A DNA stretch of 37,462 nucleotides from a virus. Each line of letters starts with the position of its first letter. The first letter of the stretch is position 1. The DNA is taken from the IMG/VR virus record IMGVR_UViG_3300045994_000730, positions 1-37,462 of that record; one strand, given 5' to 3'. This document shows positions 1-6,669 of the stretch, in pieces. The position numbers and the translations under genes are program-made. The notes below the pieces were generated by a model. That model was not told the DNA's origin, ran no database searches, and was given only the letters and a program-made list of their open reading frames with translations.

Positions 1-47
1 TACTTAAGAAATCCTTTAGAATTGCTGGTTAATATAAAGGTTCAAAT

Positions 48-123
48 GGGGTGTTAGCTCAGTTGGTAGAGCAGTGGACTCTTAATCCATAGGTCCAGGG
101 TTCGAATCCCTGACACCCCACCA
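48..123 (+). tRNA. tRNA-Lys (anticodon CTT)
   Basis: A complete cloverleaf is visible. The 7-bp acceptor stem pairs 48-54 with 113-119. The D-arm has AGTTGGTAGA, the anticodon stem GTGGA/TCCAT encloses the loop CTCTTAA, and the T-arm has GGTTCGAATCC. Position 120 is the discriminator A, and CCA is encoded at 121-123. The loop places CTT at positions 34-36, so the tRNA reads lysine AAG codons. It is host DNA 114 bp left of the prophage. It is not the phage attachment site, because the element has no integrase and no tRNA fragment recurs at the right end. Confidence 0.96.
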
Positions 124-214
124 ATAAAATCAAATACTTACATTGAAATGTAAAGTGCGTCAAAAATATCGGTGATATGCCGGTGCTATGGCAAAATAAA
201 AAAAACTAGGTAAT

Positions 215-583
215 TTAGCTTTCTTTAGTCGGCACTTGTGAAGACCAGGGATATTTGGCGTAGTAGCGGAATGAACCGAAATTATCTGAACCTATACGGA
301 ATAAGGGCTCAAGAGAATTTTGAATTTTTTGAGAATTGCACGATATTTGGCGTAGTTCTTCAAAATCGGTTACGAATTGCATGATATTTGGCGTTAATTC
401 TTTTTCATCATCAGCCTGGTTTAACGGCTTATCACCTGATTTCCCCCTCCTTTTAGATTTACCACCCGTAAACGTTTGATTTTCAGAAAGATAAATATTA
501 ACAGTAATGTTAATTGTTGAATTTTTAAAGGTCACTTCCCCCTTATAGCTTTTTATATAAGCGTTGGTTTTCATCCTCTTCAA
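215..583 (-). CDS. Small hypothetical protein at the left end, downstream of the repressor
   Basis: A 122-residue ORF, 24 nt downstream of the repressor gene on the same strand, so probably co-transcribed with it. The start chosen is TTG at 583, because AAGGA lies 8 nt upstream of it; an ATG at 574 has its purine run too close. The N-terminal half contains alternating beta-type residues (VTFKNSTINITVNIYLS) followed by a charged segment. No family is recognised. The reading frame runs through all three transposase-binding repeats and across the left tip, so the last six residues (VPTKES) come from host DNA. It could be a real lysogeny-operon gene or a fortuitous frame. Confidence 0.45.
   Translation of the reverse strand: MKRMKTNAYIKSYKGEVTFKNSTINITVNIYLSENQTFTGGKSKRRGKSGDKPLNQADDEKELTPNIMQFVTDFEELRQISCNSQKIQNSLEPLFRIGSDNFGSFRYYAKYPWSSQVPTKES
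237..396 (+). repeat. Left end with three transposase-binding repeats (L1, L2, L3)
   Basis: The motif GATATTTGGCGTAGT occurs at 250-264 (L1) and 342-356 (L2). A shorter copy, GATATTTGGCGTTA, is at 383-396 (L3). All three share one orientation. L2 and L3 also share the upstream GAATTGCA. Spacing is 92 bp between L1 and L2 and 41 bp between L2 and L3, like Mu, where a long spacer separates L1 from L2. The tip TG at 237 is 13 bp from L1. Inference: these are binding sites for the transposase encoded at 2346. Confidence 0.88.
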
Positions 584-607
584 AATAATACATCCTTGAT
601 TTACAAG

Positions 608-1099
608 TTACTTTTGCTTTGCAAGCCTATTTAATATGCTTTGTGAACGCGCCTTGGCAGCTTGACTAGCCTGCCGCTCTTCTTCCTCAATCTCTTCATA
701 AGCCATTGCAATAGCCGTAGCCATTTGCTTGTCCGGTAACCGGTTATTACCATGGTGAAGCTTAACCATCTCATTCACCTCGGTAATTGCCTGGAGCAGC
801 CGATCATGATCAACGGGGCAGACGTATTCTTGCTCTGCCTCTTCCTCAATGACGGGTGCTGACTGTACCACAGATAGTACACCTAAGTCTGTAACCAGCA
901 TTGGGCCTATGCCTTTCAAAAGCCAAGTGGCATTAATACCAGCATCTATGAAACGTATGATGGCATCTGCTCCAGGCTTACTAATATCCATCTCATACTT
1001 TTGTAACGTACTAAATGGAGTTCCTAATAAGGAGCTAGCCTCATCCTGCTTAAGTTTTTTAGACTCCCTCCATTGTTTTAATCTGCCTCCGATACTCAT
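608..1099 (-). CDS. Phage repressor, XRE-type HTH (Mu c analogue)
   Basis: This 163-residue protein has an N-terminal helix-turn-helix at about residues 4-60 (RLKQWRESKKLKQDEASSLL, then STLQKYEMDISKPG), followed by INATWLLKGIGPM, typical of phage CI-like repressors. The C-terminal part is acidic and then basic, without an obvious peptidase domain. It is the leftmost large gene and is transcribed leftward, the position and direction of Mu c. Its start codon lies inside the inverted repeat at 1097-1129, which suggests autoregulation. No good Shine-Dalgarno precedes the ATG. Role inferred: maintains lysogeny by repressing the early operon that begins with ner. Confidence 0.85.
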   Translation of the reverse strand: MSIGGRLKQWRESKKLKQDEASSLLGTPFSTLQKYEMDISKPGADAIIRFIDAGINATWLLKGIGPMLVTDLGVLSVVQSAPVIEEEAEQEYVCPVDHDRLLQAITEVNEMVKLHHGNNRLPDKQMATAIAMAYEEIEEEERQASQAAKARSQSILNRLAKQK

Positions 1100-1163
1100 G
1101 CGGCAATTAATGCGGTTAATTGCCGCATGAGCATAAAATTAATTGCCGCATATGCGGCAATTA
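1097..1163. promoter_or_regulatory. Repressor/Ner operator cluster
   Basis: Two strong dyads are built from the half-site TAATTGCCGCAT. The first pairs CATGCGGCAATTAA (1097-1110) with TTAATTGCCGCATG (1116-1129) around a 5-bp spacer and covers the repressor start codon. The second is a perfect 24-bp palindrome at 1140-1163 with half-site TAATTGCCGCAT. A further half-site, AATTGCCGCA, lies at 1220-1229. They occupy the divergent control region about 0.9 kb from the left end, where Mu has its operators and internal enhancer. Which protein binds which site cannot be told from the sequence. Confidence 0.85.
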
Positions 1164-1166
1164 CAA
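1131..1166 (-). promoter_or_regulatory. Candidate leftward repressor promoter
   Basis: On the minus strand TTGTAA (1161-1166) and ATTAAT (1138-1143) are separated by exactly 17 bp. The 24-bp operator palindrome fills that spacer. Transcription would start near 1131, about 32 nt before the repressor ATG. Both boxes are imperfect, so this is a plausible rather than firm call. Confidence 0.4.
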
Positions 1167-1170
1167 GTGA

Positions 1171-1199
1171 TTGATAATAATATAAAAAATAAATATTCA
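1171..1199 (+). promoter_or_regulatory. Candidate rightward early promoter
   Basis: TTGATA (1171-1176) is followed after 17 bp by TATTCA (1194-1199). The surroundings are very AT-rich (1164-1200) and lie between the operator palindrome and the half-site at 1220. The -10 match is weak. Its place upstream of ner is what an early promoter would need. Confidence 0.35.
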
Positions 1200-1229
1200 C
1201 GCTACTCTCCTTATGCAGAAATTGCCGCA

Positions 1230-1278
1230 ATCCTAATTAGGATTTTTTAAAGTTTGCATTAACTCCTTTTTGGGAGTT
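1230..1278 (+). promoter_or_regulatory. Palindrome and hairpin in the ner leader
   Basis: ATCCTAATTAGGAT (1230-1243) is a perfect 14-bp palindrome followed by a T run to 1248. AACTCC (1261-1266) pairs with GGAGTT (1273-1278) around a T-rich loop. Both lie in the likely 5' leader of the early transcript. They could be an attenuator or protein-binding sites; the palindrome plus T run resembles a weak terminator. Confidence 0.35.
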
Positions 1279-1318
1279 TAATAGCCACTCGTTACATAAC
1301 TTACTTGGAGTTTACACC

Positions 1319-1657
1319 ATGAACCAAAAAGCCTCAAAAAAGGCCGAATCAGACGCAGAAATCCCTGCGCCTGATTGGCACCCAGCTGACATTAAATCAG
1401 CCTTAAATAAAGTCGGAAAAACCCTGGCGATGGTCGCAGAGGATCATAACTTAAACAGCGGAAGCTCACTATCAAAAGCATTAACGTCCAGCTCTCCGGT
1501 TGCGGAAAGACGCATAGCTGATGCGCTGGGATTACACCCAAAAGTGATTTGGCCCAGTCGCTATGAAGCAGACGGCACACACAAGCCGCAAGGGTCACAT
1601 GCATTACGGCGCAAAGTACCGACGCAAGCGCCGGTTATCAAGGAAGAGCGGGCATGA
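1319..1657 (+). CDS. ner: Ner/Nlp-family DNA-binding regulator
   Basis: The 112-residue protein contains the Ner signature at about residues 19-82: DWHPADIKSALNKVGKTLAM near the start, the HTH around SSLSKAL, and RRIADALGLHPKVIWPSRY at the end. In Mu, Ner is the first early gene product and represses both the repressor promoter and the early promoter during lytic growth. The ATG at 1319 follows TTGGAG. The stop overlaps the start of the next gene (ATGA), so it heads a translationally coupled operon. The C-terminal tail is basic and Pro-rich. Confidence 0.93.
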   Translation: MNQKASKKAESDAEIPAPDWHPADIKSALNKVGKTLAMVAEDHNLNSGSSLSKALTSSSPVAERRIADALGLHPKVIWPSRYEADGTHKPQGSHALRRKVPTQAPVIKEERA

Positions 1658-2148
1658 GCCAGGAAGATACTAGCAATAAAGGCTTTCCGCCTAATTTAAT
1701 TGAGAAGCTGGTAAAGCAAAGGCTTGATTGGATGGCAGCACGAGAAAAAGGAGTAATAAAACAGGTAAATGAATTCTGGCAGACTGTTAATCCGCCAGAA
1801 GGACCTTTGACTGCTACCTATGAAGAATTTGTTAAGCAGGTCATTAATAAAGCGATTGAGGGTGAAAAGCTAATTTTAGCGGTCAATATCCGAAGAAGAC
1901 GCATCAGGAAATTCATCAGCGTATTGCTGCTGGTGATAGGCGTTCTGGGCTTCGTTTTGCTTAAAAGCAACCTTAATGGCAGCCATTATTTGCTCTGGAT
2001 CATTGACTACCTCTATCCCTTTTATACAGGTTTTGCAGCCGTCTTTGCTTTCCATTCGTTTAGAGAGCCATGTTGTAAATGCAATGATGGCGAGGTCATG
2101 GCCAAAACTAACCAAATACATGGTGACATCGGCAAGATCAATACTTAG
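1654..2148 (+). CDS. Hypothetical early protein with a hydrophobic segment
   Basis: This 164-residue ORF overlaps the end of ner by ATGA and has AAGGAAGAG upstream, so translation is likely. Residues 1-75 look like a genuine soluble helical region (LIEKLVKQRLDWMAAREKG). Residues about 86-101 form a hydrophobic stretch (FISVLLLVIGVLGFVLL), and a second lies near 110-130. The 3' half overlaps, antisense, the leftward ORF 1876-2259, so at least part of one frame may be under little constraint. No family is recognised. Alternative: only the N-terminal part is ancestral and the C-terminus is read-through into the antisense region. Confidence 0.5.
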   Translation: MSQEDTSNKGFPPNLIEKLVKQRLDWMAAREKGVIKQVNEFWQTVNPPEGPLTATYEEFVKQVINKAIEGEKLILAVNIRRRRIRKFISVLLLVIGVLGFVLLKSNLNGSHYLLWIIDYLYPFYTGFAAVFAFHSFREPCCKCNDGEVMAKTNQIHGDIGKINT

Positions 2149-2259
2149 TCCGGCAGCGGCTATTGGCGCGATGGTTACGTCTTCCGGCAGGTTAGCCAGG
2201 TCATCAAATAGATCAGTATCGTTAGTCGTTATAAGTACTGTGTTTTCTTTAAAAATCAT
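1876..2259 (-). CDS. Leftward hypothetical protein between ner and the transposase gene
   Basis: A 127-residue ORF on the opposite strand to the early operon. The ATG at 2259 follows AGGTGA with good spacing. Composition looks like a real soluble acidic protein: NDTDLFDDLANLPEDVTIAP, then an amphipathic central part with TMYLVSFGHDL, a pair of cysteines in DGCKTCIKG, and a polar C-terminus (HHQQQYADEFPDASSSD-like). No family is recognised. A reverse-oriented gene inside the early operon is typical of an accessory (moron) gene expressed from the prophage. Its 3' part overlaps the rightward ORF 1654-2148 for 273 nt, so one of the two may be spurious. Confidence 0.55.
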   Translation of the reverse strand: MIFKENTVLITTNDTDLFDDLANLPEDVTIAPIAAAGLSIDLADVTMYLVSFGHDLAIIAFTTWLSKRMESKDGCKTCIKGIEVVNDPEQIMAAIKVAFKQNEAQNAYHQQQYADEFPDASSSDIDR

Positions 2260-2345
2260 GGAGTATCACCTGTGTGTAATTTTGATTGTAGGAGATTGAA
2301 GCCTAGCACAGAACAGATACTCCGCCCAACAGCAGGGATAGCGCT

Positions 2346-4724
2346 ATGACTGACATTAACCGGCCTGCTGATACGCAGGAAATCGCCGCCGTTATTGGAA
2401 AAAGCAAGGATACCGTTGAGCGAATGGCTAAAAAACCACCTGGATGGAAATTTACCGAAGGGGATGGAGCAGGCCGCCATAAAAAACGCCTGTATGCACT
2501 GAAAGAGCTGCCCAAAGCCATACGTGACGCCCTTATCACTTACCGGATTAACCAAGGAGTTAACCATGAGCAACCCCATAGAGACATTACCGGCAGACCA
2601 GCGGTCGCCAATGATAAAAGCAAAGCAATTACCCAAGCTGCCAGCCATGGCGGAGCAGTTGAGCGAAAACCAGATCGACGAGTTGCTGGACATGGCGACT
2701 TACCTGACGATGTTTCAAACTACCTTCATGATGAAGGCGGCAACTCAGCCAAACGCCAGCCTGCCCTTGTGGGGAAAAAAGAGCAAGGAAGAGTTTGCGA
2801 AAAACTCCCCGCTGCCACTTTATTATGCCCCGTCGATTCTGGAAGAGCTGGAGTTACGGGAGTTCCTGCAACTCAAGGAGCTGGAAGCAAAAAAGCTGAT
2901 AAGGCTGATACAGCAGGGCGTAAAGATGGAGTGCTGGCAGTTAACCGCAAGAGGCCATCTGGTGGTGATTTGGTACCTGCGCTTCGCCATGGATTATCAA
3001 GCGATACTGGACCAGTATCCGATGATAGACAGCGATTAAAGAACGAATCCCGGCATACGATTTTAATGTTTGTTGAGGGTTATCCGGGTTCATTAAAGGC
3101 TGCCTGCGAGTATTTGACCCAGGGCTATGCTGCCAGTGAGTTATCGCCTGATTTGGTCTATGCGATAGATCATTGCAATGACAAGTTGAATGATAATCGG
3201 AAGGGCAAGATTTCAGATAGCACTGTCGGCAAATGGAAGAACCTAAAGAAGTCGGCTGGGCACTGTTTACCTAGTGTCACGCGGGTTAAAACGCGCTGGC
3301 AGGATGTGTCTTGGCTGCCGTTGTTTCTGGCTTGCTATCGGAAGCCGCAAAAACCGAAGCAGACTGAGGCCTACACAGAGTTTAAGAAAGATTGGGCGTT
3401 GCATCGGTTCAATCCTGAAGAGCTGCCAAGTCTATCGACGATTAACCGGCTGTTGAAGATGATGCCGCCTATTATCCTGGAAACCGGGCGTAGTACAGGA
3501 TCAGAAATGGCCGCTCTTAAATCCTTTACCCGGCGGAACTGGTCGGATATGTCCAGCAATGAGGTCTGGGTAGGCGATGGGCATAGCTTTAAAGCCAAGG
3601 TTCAGCACCCTGAAACTGGGCATGCCTTTATTCCTGAGGTAACAGTGATTATCGATGCAGCAAGCCGGTTTATTGTCGGTTGGGCCTTTAGTCTGTCAGA
3701 GAATCAGATTGCCGTGTCCGAATCGCTTGGACAGGGGATGTTAAAGCACGGCAAGCCGTTAATTTACTATTCCGATAACGGTTCGGGACAAACCGCCAAA
3801 ACCATAGACTGCCTGGCAGGCGGAATGCTTGCCAGAATGGGTATTCACCATGAAACCGGAAGACCTGGCAATCCGCAAGGGCGCGGCTTAATTGAAGGGC
3901 TTTGGGATATTACCGCGATTGCAGCGGCCAAGACCTTTGCAACCTTTCAGGGCACCGGCATGGATGGTGATACCTTGCGCAAGCGTACTAATTTGATTAA
4001 TAGCGCCAAGCGCAAAGGGGAGGTGCCCGCTTTTGTGCCGAAATGGAAAGAGTTTATGACCTGTTGCGAGGAGTATTTCGACACCTATAACCACGAGCAT
4101 AAGCACAGCAAATTAGGCGGAAAAACACCGGCAGAAGTGTATTTTTCCAACTTTGACCCAACTTGGTCGTGCCCCTTGACCGAGGACGAAGCGCTTAACC
4201 TGTATCGGCCTTTTGTAGAGCGGGAGACAAGACGGGGCGAGGTACTTTGGATCAACAACATCTATTTCAATCAAAAATTGGTGGAGTTGCCTAGAAAGAC
4301 CAAGGTGCGCGTGGCTTATGATATGCACCATGCCGATCATGTCTGGATTAGTGATCTACAGGGCCGGTTTATCTGCATTGCCATCTGGAATGGCAATCAG
4401 GTGGACGGGTTTGCTAAATCAAAGCGGGAAAAGATTAAGGATGCGCGGATTGATGGCATGGTTAAGCGCGGACAGGATCAGATAGACAAGGCTTATGCCG
4501 AGCAGGGTTACATTATTGACGGTGAACTATTAGAACGGGTGTTCGTGGAGCCCGTCGAGCGGGAAGCGCCATTAATTCAACTGTTTGAAGAAGCCAAAGA
4601 ACAGGATGAGCCCTTAAAACAGATTGTTATCGACGGAGGATTTAACCGGCAGCAACCGGAAGAAAAAACCATGACCTGGCAAGAACAAGCCGAGTGGTTT
4701 GAGTCAAAGAATAACGGCGGTTAA
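2346..4724 (+). CDS. DDE transposase, MuA-like
   Basis: This 792-residue protein catalyses strand transfer of the phage ends. Residues about 1-65 form the Mu-type winged-helix DNA-binding domain (TQEIAAVIGKSKDTVERMAK, KKRLYALKELPKAIRDAL). Residues about 225-400 correspond to the end-binding and pre-catalytic part. The RNase-H-like core has candidate catalytic residues D411 (VWVGDGHS), D477 (YYSDNGSG) and E517 (GNPQGRGLIEGLW). A Mu C-terminal domain follows. Compared with MuA, about 150 extra residues rich in Gly, Ala, Lys, Arg and Asp lie between the first DNA-binding domain and the end-binding region. That extra stretch coincides with an out-of-frame ORF at 2566-3039. The start at 2346 follows AGGGATAG. 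Confidence 0.94.
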   Translation: MTDINRPADTQEIAAVIGKSKDTVERMAKKPPGWKFTEGDGAGRHKKRLYALKELPKAIRDALITYRINQGVNHEQPHRDITGRPAVANDKSKAITQAASHGGAVERKPDRRVAGHGDLPDDVSNYLHDEGGNSAKRQPALVGKKEQGRVCEKLPAATLLCPVDSGRAGVTGVPATQGAGSKKADKADTAGRKDGVLAVNRKRPSGGDLVPALRHGLSSDTGPVSDDRQRLKNESRHTILMFVEGYPGSLKAACEYLTQGYAASELSPDLVYAIDHCNDKLNDNRKGKISDSTVGKWKNLKKSAGHCLPSVTRVKTRWQDVSWLPLFLACYRKPQKPKQTEAYTEFKKDWALHRFNPEELPSLSTINRLLKMMPPIILETGRSTGSEMAALKSFTRRNWSDMSSNEVWVGDGHSFKAKVQHPETGHAFIPEVTVIIDAASRFIVGWAFSLSENQIAVSESLGQGMLKHGKPLIYYSDNGSGQTAKTIDCLAGGMLARMGIHHETGRPGNPQGRGLIEGLWDITAIAAAKTFATFQGTGMDGDTLRKRTNLINSAKRKGEVPAFVPKWKEFMTCCEEYFDTYNHEHKHSKLGGKTPAEVYFSNFDPTWSCPLTEDEALNLYRPFVERETRRGEVLWINNIYFNQKLVELPRKTKVRVAYDMHHADHVWISDLQGRFICIAIWNGNQVDGFAKSKREKIKDARIDGMVKRGQDQIDKAYAEQGYIIDGELLERVFVEPVEREAPLIQLFEEAKEQDEPLKQIVIDGGFNRQQPEEKTMTWQEQAEWFESKNNGG
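2566..3039 (+). CDS. Nested out-of-frame gene inside the transposase gene
   Basis: A 157-residue ORF in the +1 frame relative to the transposase. Its ATG at 2566 is preceded by a near-perfect Shine-Dalgarno AAGGAG (2554-2559) at 6-nt spacing. The frame favours CTG, GAG, CAG and AAG codons and gives a normal helical protein (AEQLSENQIDELLDMATYLT, ELELREFLQLKELEAKKLIR). The transposase frame here encodes low-complexity hydrophilic sequence. The pattern suggests the nested frame carries the main protein constraint and the transposase frame is an open linker. No family is recognised. Alternative: an inserted gene that happened to leave the transposase frame open. Confidence 0.62.
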   Translation: MSNPIETLPADQRSPMIKAKQLPKLPAMAEQLSENQIDELLDMATYLTMFQTTFMMKAATQPNASLPLWGKKSKEEFAKNSPLPLYYAPSILEELELREFLQLKELEAKKLIRLIQQGVKMECWQLTARGHLVVIWYLRFAMDYQAILDQYPMIDSD

Positions 4725-4791
4725 TACCGCCATTACCCAACCATCTTGCTGTAACAAGATGATTTTTCCCAATGAAATGAGGATTGTACCG

Positions 4792-5523
4792 ATGAAACTG
4801 CATTATGTAAAAGCCAGTAACTACCATTTATTTTTAGTCATGCTGGCAACGGTTGAGGCCAATGCGCCCAAAGAGGGCCGTATTATCTATGTGCATAGCG
4901 GGCCGGGTGAGGGTAAATCGCGCACTTTGGATTATATCGGCGCTGACCGTAACGCTATCTATATAGAAGGGATGCCGGGGATGACGCTGTCTTATCTGAA
5001 AGAGCTGGTCAGTTATGAACTGGGTTGCACCGGGGGCACCATGTATCAGCAGCAATCCGCTATCGCCAAGGTATTTGGCGAGCGGGTGCCGATGGTGATT
5101 TTTGACGAGGCGCAACACGGCCTGGCTAAAAACGCTGAGTGTATCGAGTATTTACGCCGCTTATGTGAAAAGTCTGGCAGCGTGTTAGTGCTGGTCAGTC
5201 ATAGCAGCGAAAAACACCGCTTCGGCGAACACAAGTTAGCCCATATCGCTACCCGGATCAGCGCGGTGGTGGAGTTTAAACCGGCAACAATGGAGGATTG
5301 CGCGTTGTATTTACAGGAGTTGTGTGAAGTTACGGTGGAGGCTGGCAATGTGCATCAGGCCTTGACTCAGTCCGGTGGGCGTTATCGGTTACTGTCCTGC
5401 GCTTGTCGCTCACTGGAAAAAATCGCCGCCAAGCTGGGCAAGACCCATTTAACCGAAGCCGATACCAAAGGCATGATGCTCTGCGAGGATGCAATGAAGG
5501 CGTTACGTAAAGGATCCAAATAA
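4792..5523 (+). CDS. MuB-like AAA+ ATPase, transposition target activator
   Basis: A 243-residue protein with Walker A GPGEGKS at residues 37-43 and Walker B VIFDEAQH with D105 and E106. It lies directly after the transposase, as Mu B does. MuB binds ATP and DNA, selects the target site and stimulates the transposase. It is shorter than MuB (312 residues) and lacks the N-terminal HTH extension, so it resembles the compact B proteins of other transposable phages. The start at 4792 was chosen because GAGGA lies 8 nt upstream; the frame is open further upstream (TTG 4699), but that would overlap the transposase. Confidence 0.88.
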   Translation: MKLHYVKASNYHLFLVMLATVEANAPKEGRIIYVHSGPGEGKSRTLDYIGADRNAIYIEGMPGMTLSYLKELVSYELGCTGGTMYQQQSAIAKVFGERVPMVIFDEAQHGLAKNAECIEYLRRLCEKSGSVLVLVSHSSEKHRFGEHKLAHIATRISAVVEFKPATMEDCALYLQELCEVTVEAGNVHQALTQSGGRYRLLSCACRSLEKIAAKLGKTHLTEADTKGMMLCEDAMKALRKGSK

Positions 5524-5565
5524 CTTATTTCACCTCATCCGCTAACTTAGCCAGGAGAGAGCGCA

Positions 5566-5916
5566 ATGCGCAAAGGACAAACAGCACCAAGAACCAGAAC
5601 GGGCGGCTTACGCGCCCGGGCCTGGTGGGTTTTACGCAAGAATAAAAGTATGACCTTGATTGATATTCAAACCACGATCTGTGATGGCAGTGAGAAAAAT
5701 CCGGTGGGTAATTTACGCAAGTGGCTGAACAAGCTGGTGGCCGCCGGGGTAATGGCGATTGAGCGGGTTGATGATGGAAAGCTGACCAGTAATGGCAGCT
5801 ATAGCTATACCGTCACCCGTAATCTGGGACCGAAAGCACCGATTGTCAGGTCGCGGGGCGGGCAGGTCTTTGATCCAAACAGCAATGCGATTATCAAGAG
5901 GAGCGGTGATGAGTGA
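5566..5916 (+). CDS. Early hypothetical protein, possible winged helix
   Basis: The 116-residue basic protein starts at an ATG after AGGAGAGA. Residues about 15-75 (RAWWVLRKNKSMTLIDIQTT, VGNLRKWLNKLVAAGVMAIERV) have the helix-turn-helix plus beta-wing pattern of a winged-helix domain. The C-terminal third is a beta-rich and then Pro/Arg-rich tail. Similar small genes follow gene B in other Mu-like phages. Its end overlaps the next gene by 8 nt, placing it in the early operon. Function unknown; DNA binding is an inference. Confidence 0.7.
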   Translation: MRKGQTAPRTRTGGLRARAWWVLRKNKSMTLIDIQTTICDGSEKNPVGNLRKWLNKLVAAGVMAIERVDDGKLTSNGSYSYTVTRNLGPKAPIVRSRGGQVFDPNSNAIIKRSGDE

Positions 5917-6214
5917 TTTATTAACCGCCTTTAACGCCAAACGTACCGAGATCGGCACCAAGGCACTGGCCGAAGCTCTAGGGATTAAAGATAGCGCAGT
6001 CCGAATGGTCAGCACTGGAAATTATCCCAATAATACGCCAATCATGAATAAATTTGCTAAGCAATTTATTAACGTAGTGAGCTGCCCTTATGCCGAGCGA
6101 ATCATCGAGCGGTCCGAGTGCAAAACCCGATCCACCGCCCCGCGCCCCTTTGGTGGCACGGCAAAATTAGCCTGGTGGGATGCCTGCCAAACCTGTGAAC
6201 ACAAAGGAGAATAA
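5909..6214 (+). CDS. Small HTH protein of Mu-like phages
   Basis: A 101-residue protein. Residues about 10-45 (GTKALAEALGIKDSAVRMVS followed by TGNYPNN) form a helix-turn-helix of the type seen in small early regulators of transposable phages. The C-terminal half has four cysteines (SCPYAE, SECKT, DACQTCEH), which could bind a metal ion. The start ATG at 5909 overlaps the upstream gene and is preceded by AAGAGGAG. Precise role not known. Confidence 0.72.
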   Translation: MSDLLTAFNAKRTEIGTKALAEALGIKDSAVRMVSTGNYPNNTPIMNKFAKQFINVVSCPYAERIIERSECKTRSTAPRPFGGTAKLAWWDACQTCEHKGE

Positions 6215-6216
6215 CG

Positions 6217-6450
6217 ATGAAATTGATTGTATCTGTTGAAGAAATAACCATTGGAGCCAGGGTTTCCGCAGAAGTGGCCTTTGATTCTGATCAGGATGCT
6301 AATCCCAGCAAGAGCGAAGTGGAAACCATTTATGCGATGGGTAACTTCTTGTGCACCGCTGCCAGGTGCTGGCTTGAAGCCAATCACATGACGATTGCAC
6401 AAAGGCAGGCGATGATTGAGTCGATGACCGCTAAACCGCTTATTCACTAG
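6217..6450 (+). CDS. Hypothetical early protein
   Basis: A 77-residue ORF with a strong ribosome-binding site (AAAGGAG) 7 nt before its ATG. It directly follows the HTH gene and ends immediately before the next ORF, so it belongs to the early operon. The sequence is mixed alpha/beta (LIVSVEEITIGARVSAEVAF, then an amphipathic helix around NFLCTAARCWLEA). No family is recognised. Confidence 0.6.
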   Translation: MKLIVSVEEITIGARVSAEVAFDSDQDANPSKSEVETIYAMGNFLCTAARCWLEANHMTIAQRQAMIESMTAKPLIH

Positions 6451-6669
6451 GTGCCAATAATGATACTTAATGGATCTATTGAGTTACCCCACAGCAGCAT
6501 GGTGGGCGTTGTGGCCAGTGCCACTTCTCCCGTCATTCGGCTTGAAGTTTATACCAAAGACAGCATGCGTTTTGCCACGCTAAATACCGCGCAGTGTAAT
6601 GAACTGATTTCAATACTTAAAAAAGCCAAGTATTTGGCTGATAACCATAGGCCGCACCATGAGAACTAA
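6451..6669 (+). CDS. Hypothetical early protein
   Basis: The frame opens with GTG at 6451, immediately after the previous stop; an ATG at 6460 is an alternative. The product is 72 or 69 residues, beta-rich at the start (MVGVVASATSPVIRLEVYT) with a helix near ELISILKKAKYLA. It overlaps the next gene by 11 nt. No family recognised. It is supported by tight packing and the absence of any better frame. Confidence 0.5.
   Translation: MPIMILNGSIELPHSSMVGVVASATSPVIRLEVYTKDSMRFATLNTAQCNELISILKKAKYLADNHRPHHEN

Noticed and set aside
48-123. tRNA-Lys as phage attachment site
   Set aside because: No integrase is present, no tRNA 3' end copy occurs at the right end, and the element end is 114 bp away. 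The element moves by transposition.
215-236. VPTKES at the left junction as continuation of the IstA fragment on the right
   Set aside because: The similarity is too short, and the right-flank IstA frame already ends at 37325. Joining the flanks does not restore an IstA frame.
849-1130. Rightward 93-codon frame opposite the repressor
   Set aside because: It mirrors the repressor gene, has no ribosome-binding site, and gives an unlikely composition.
2256-2693. Leftward 145-codon frame over the transposase start
   Set aside because: Antisense to the conserved winged-helix domain of the transposase; no start signal; composition typical of a shadow frame.
4699-4791. Longer MuB start at TTG 4699
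   Set aside because: It overlaps the transposase end, lacks a ribosome-binding site, and the extra residues look non-coding. The ATG at 4792 has GAGGA.
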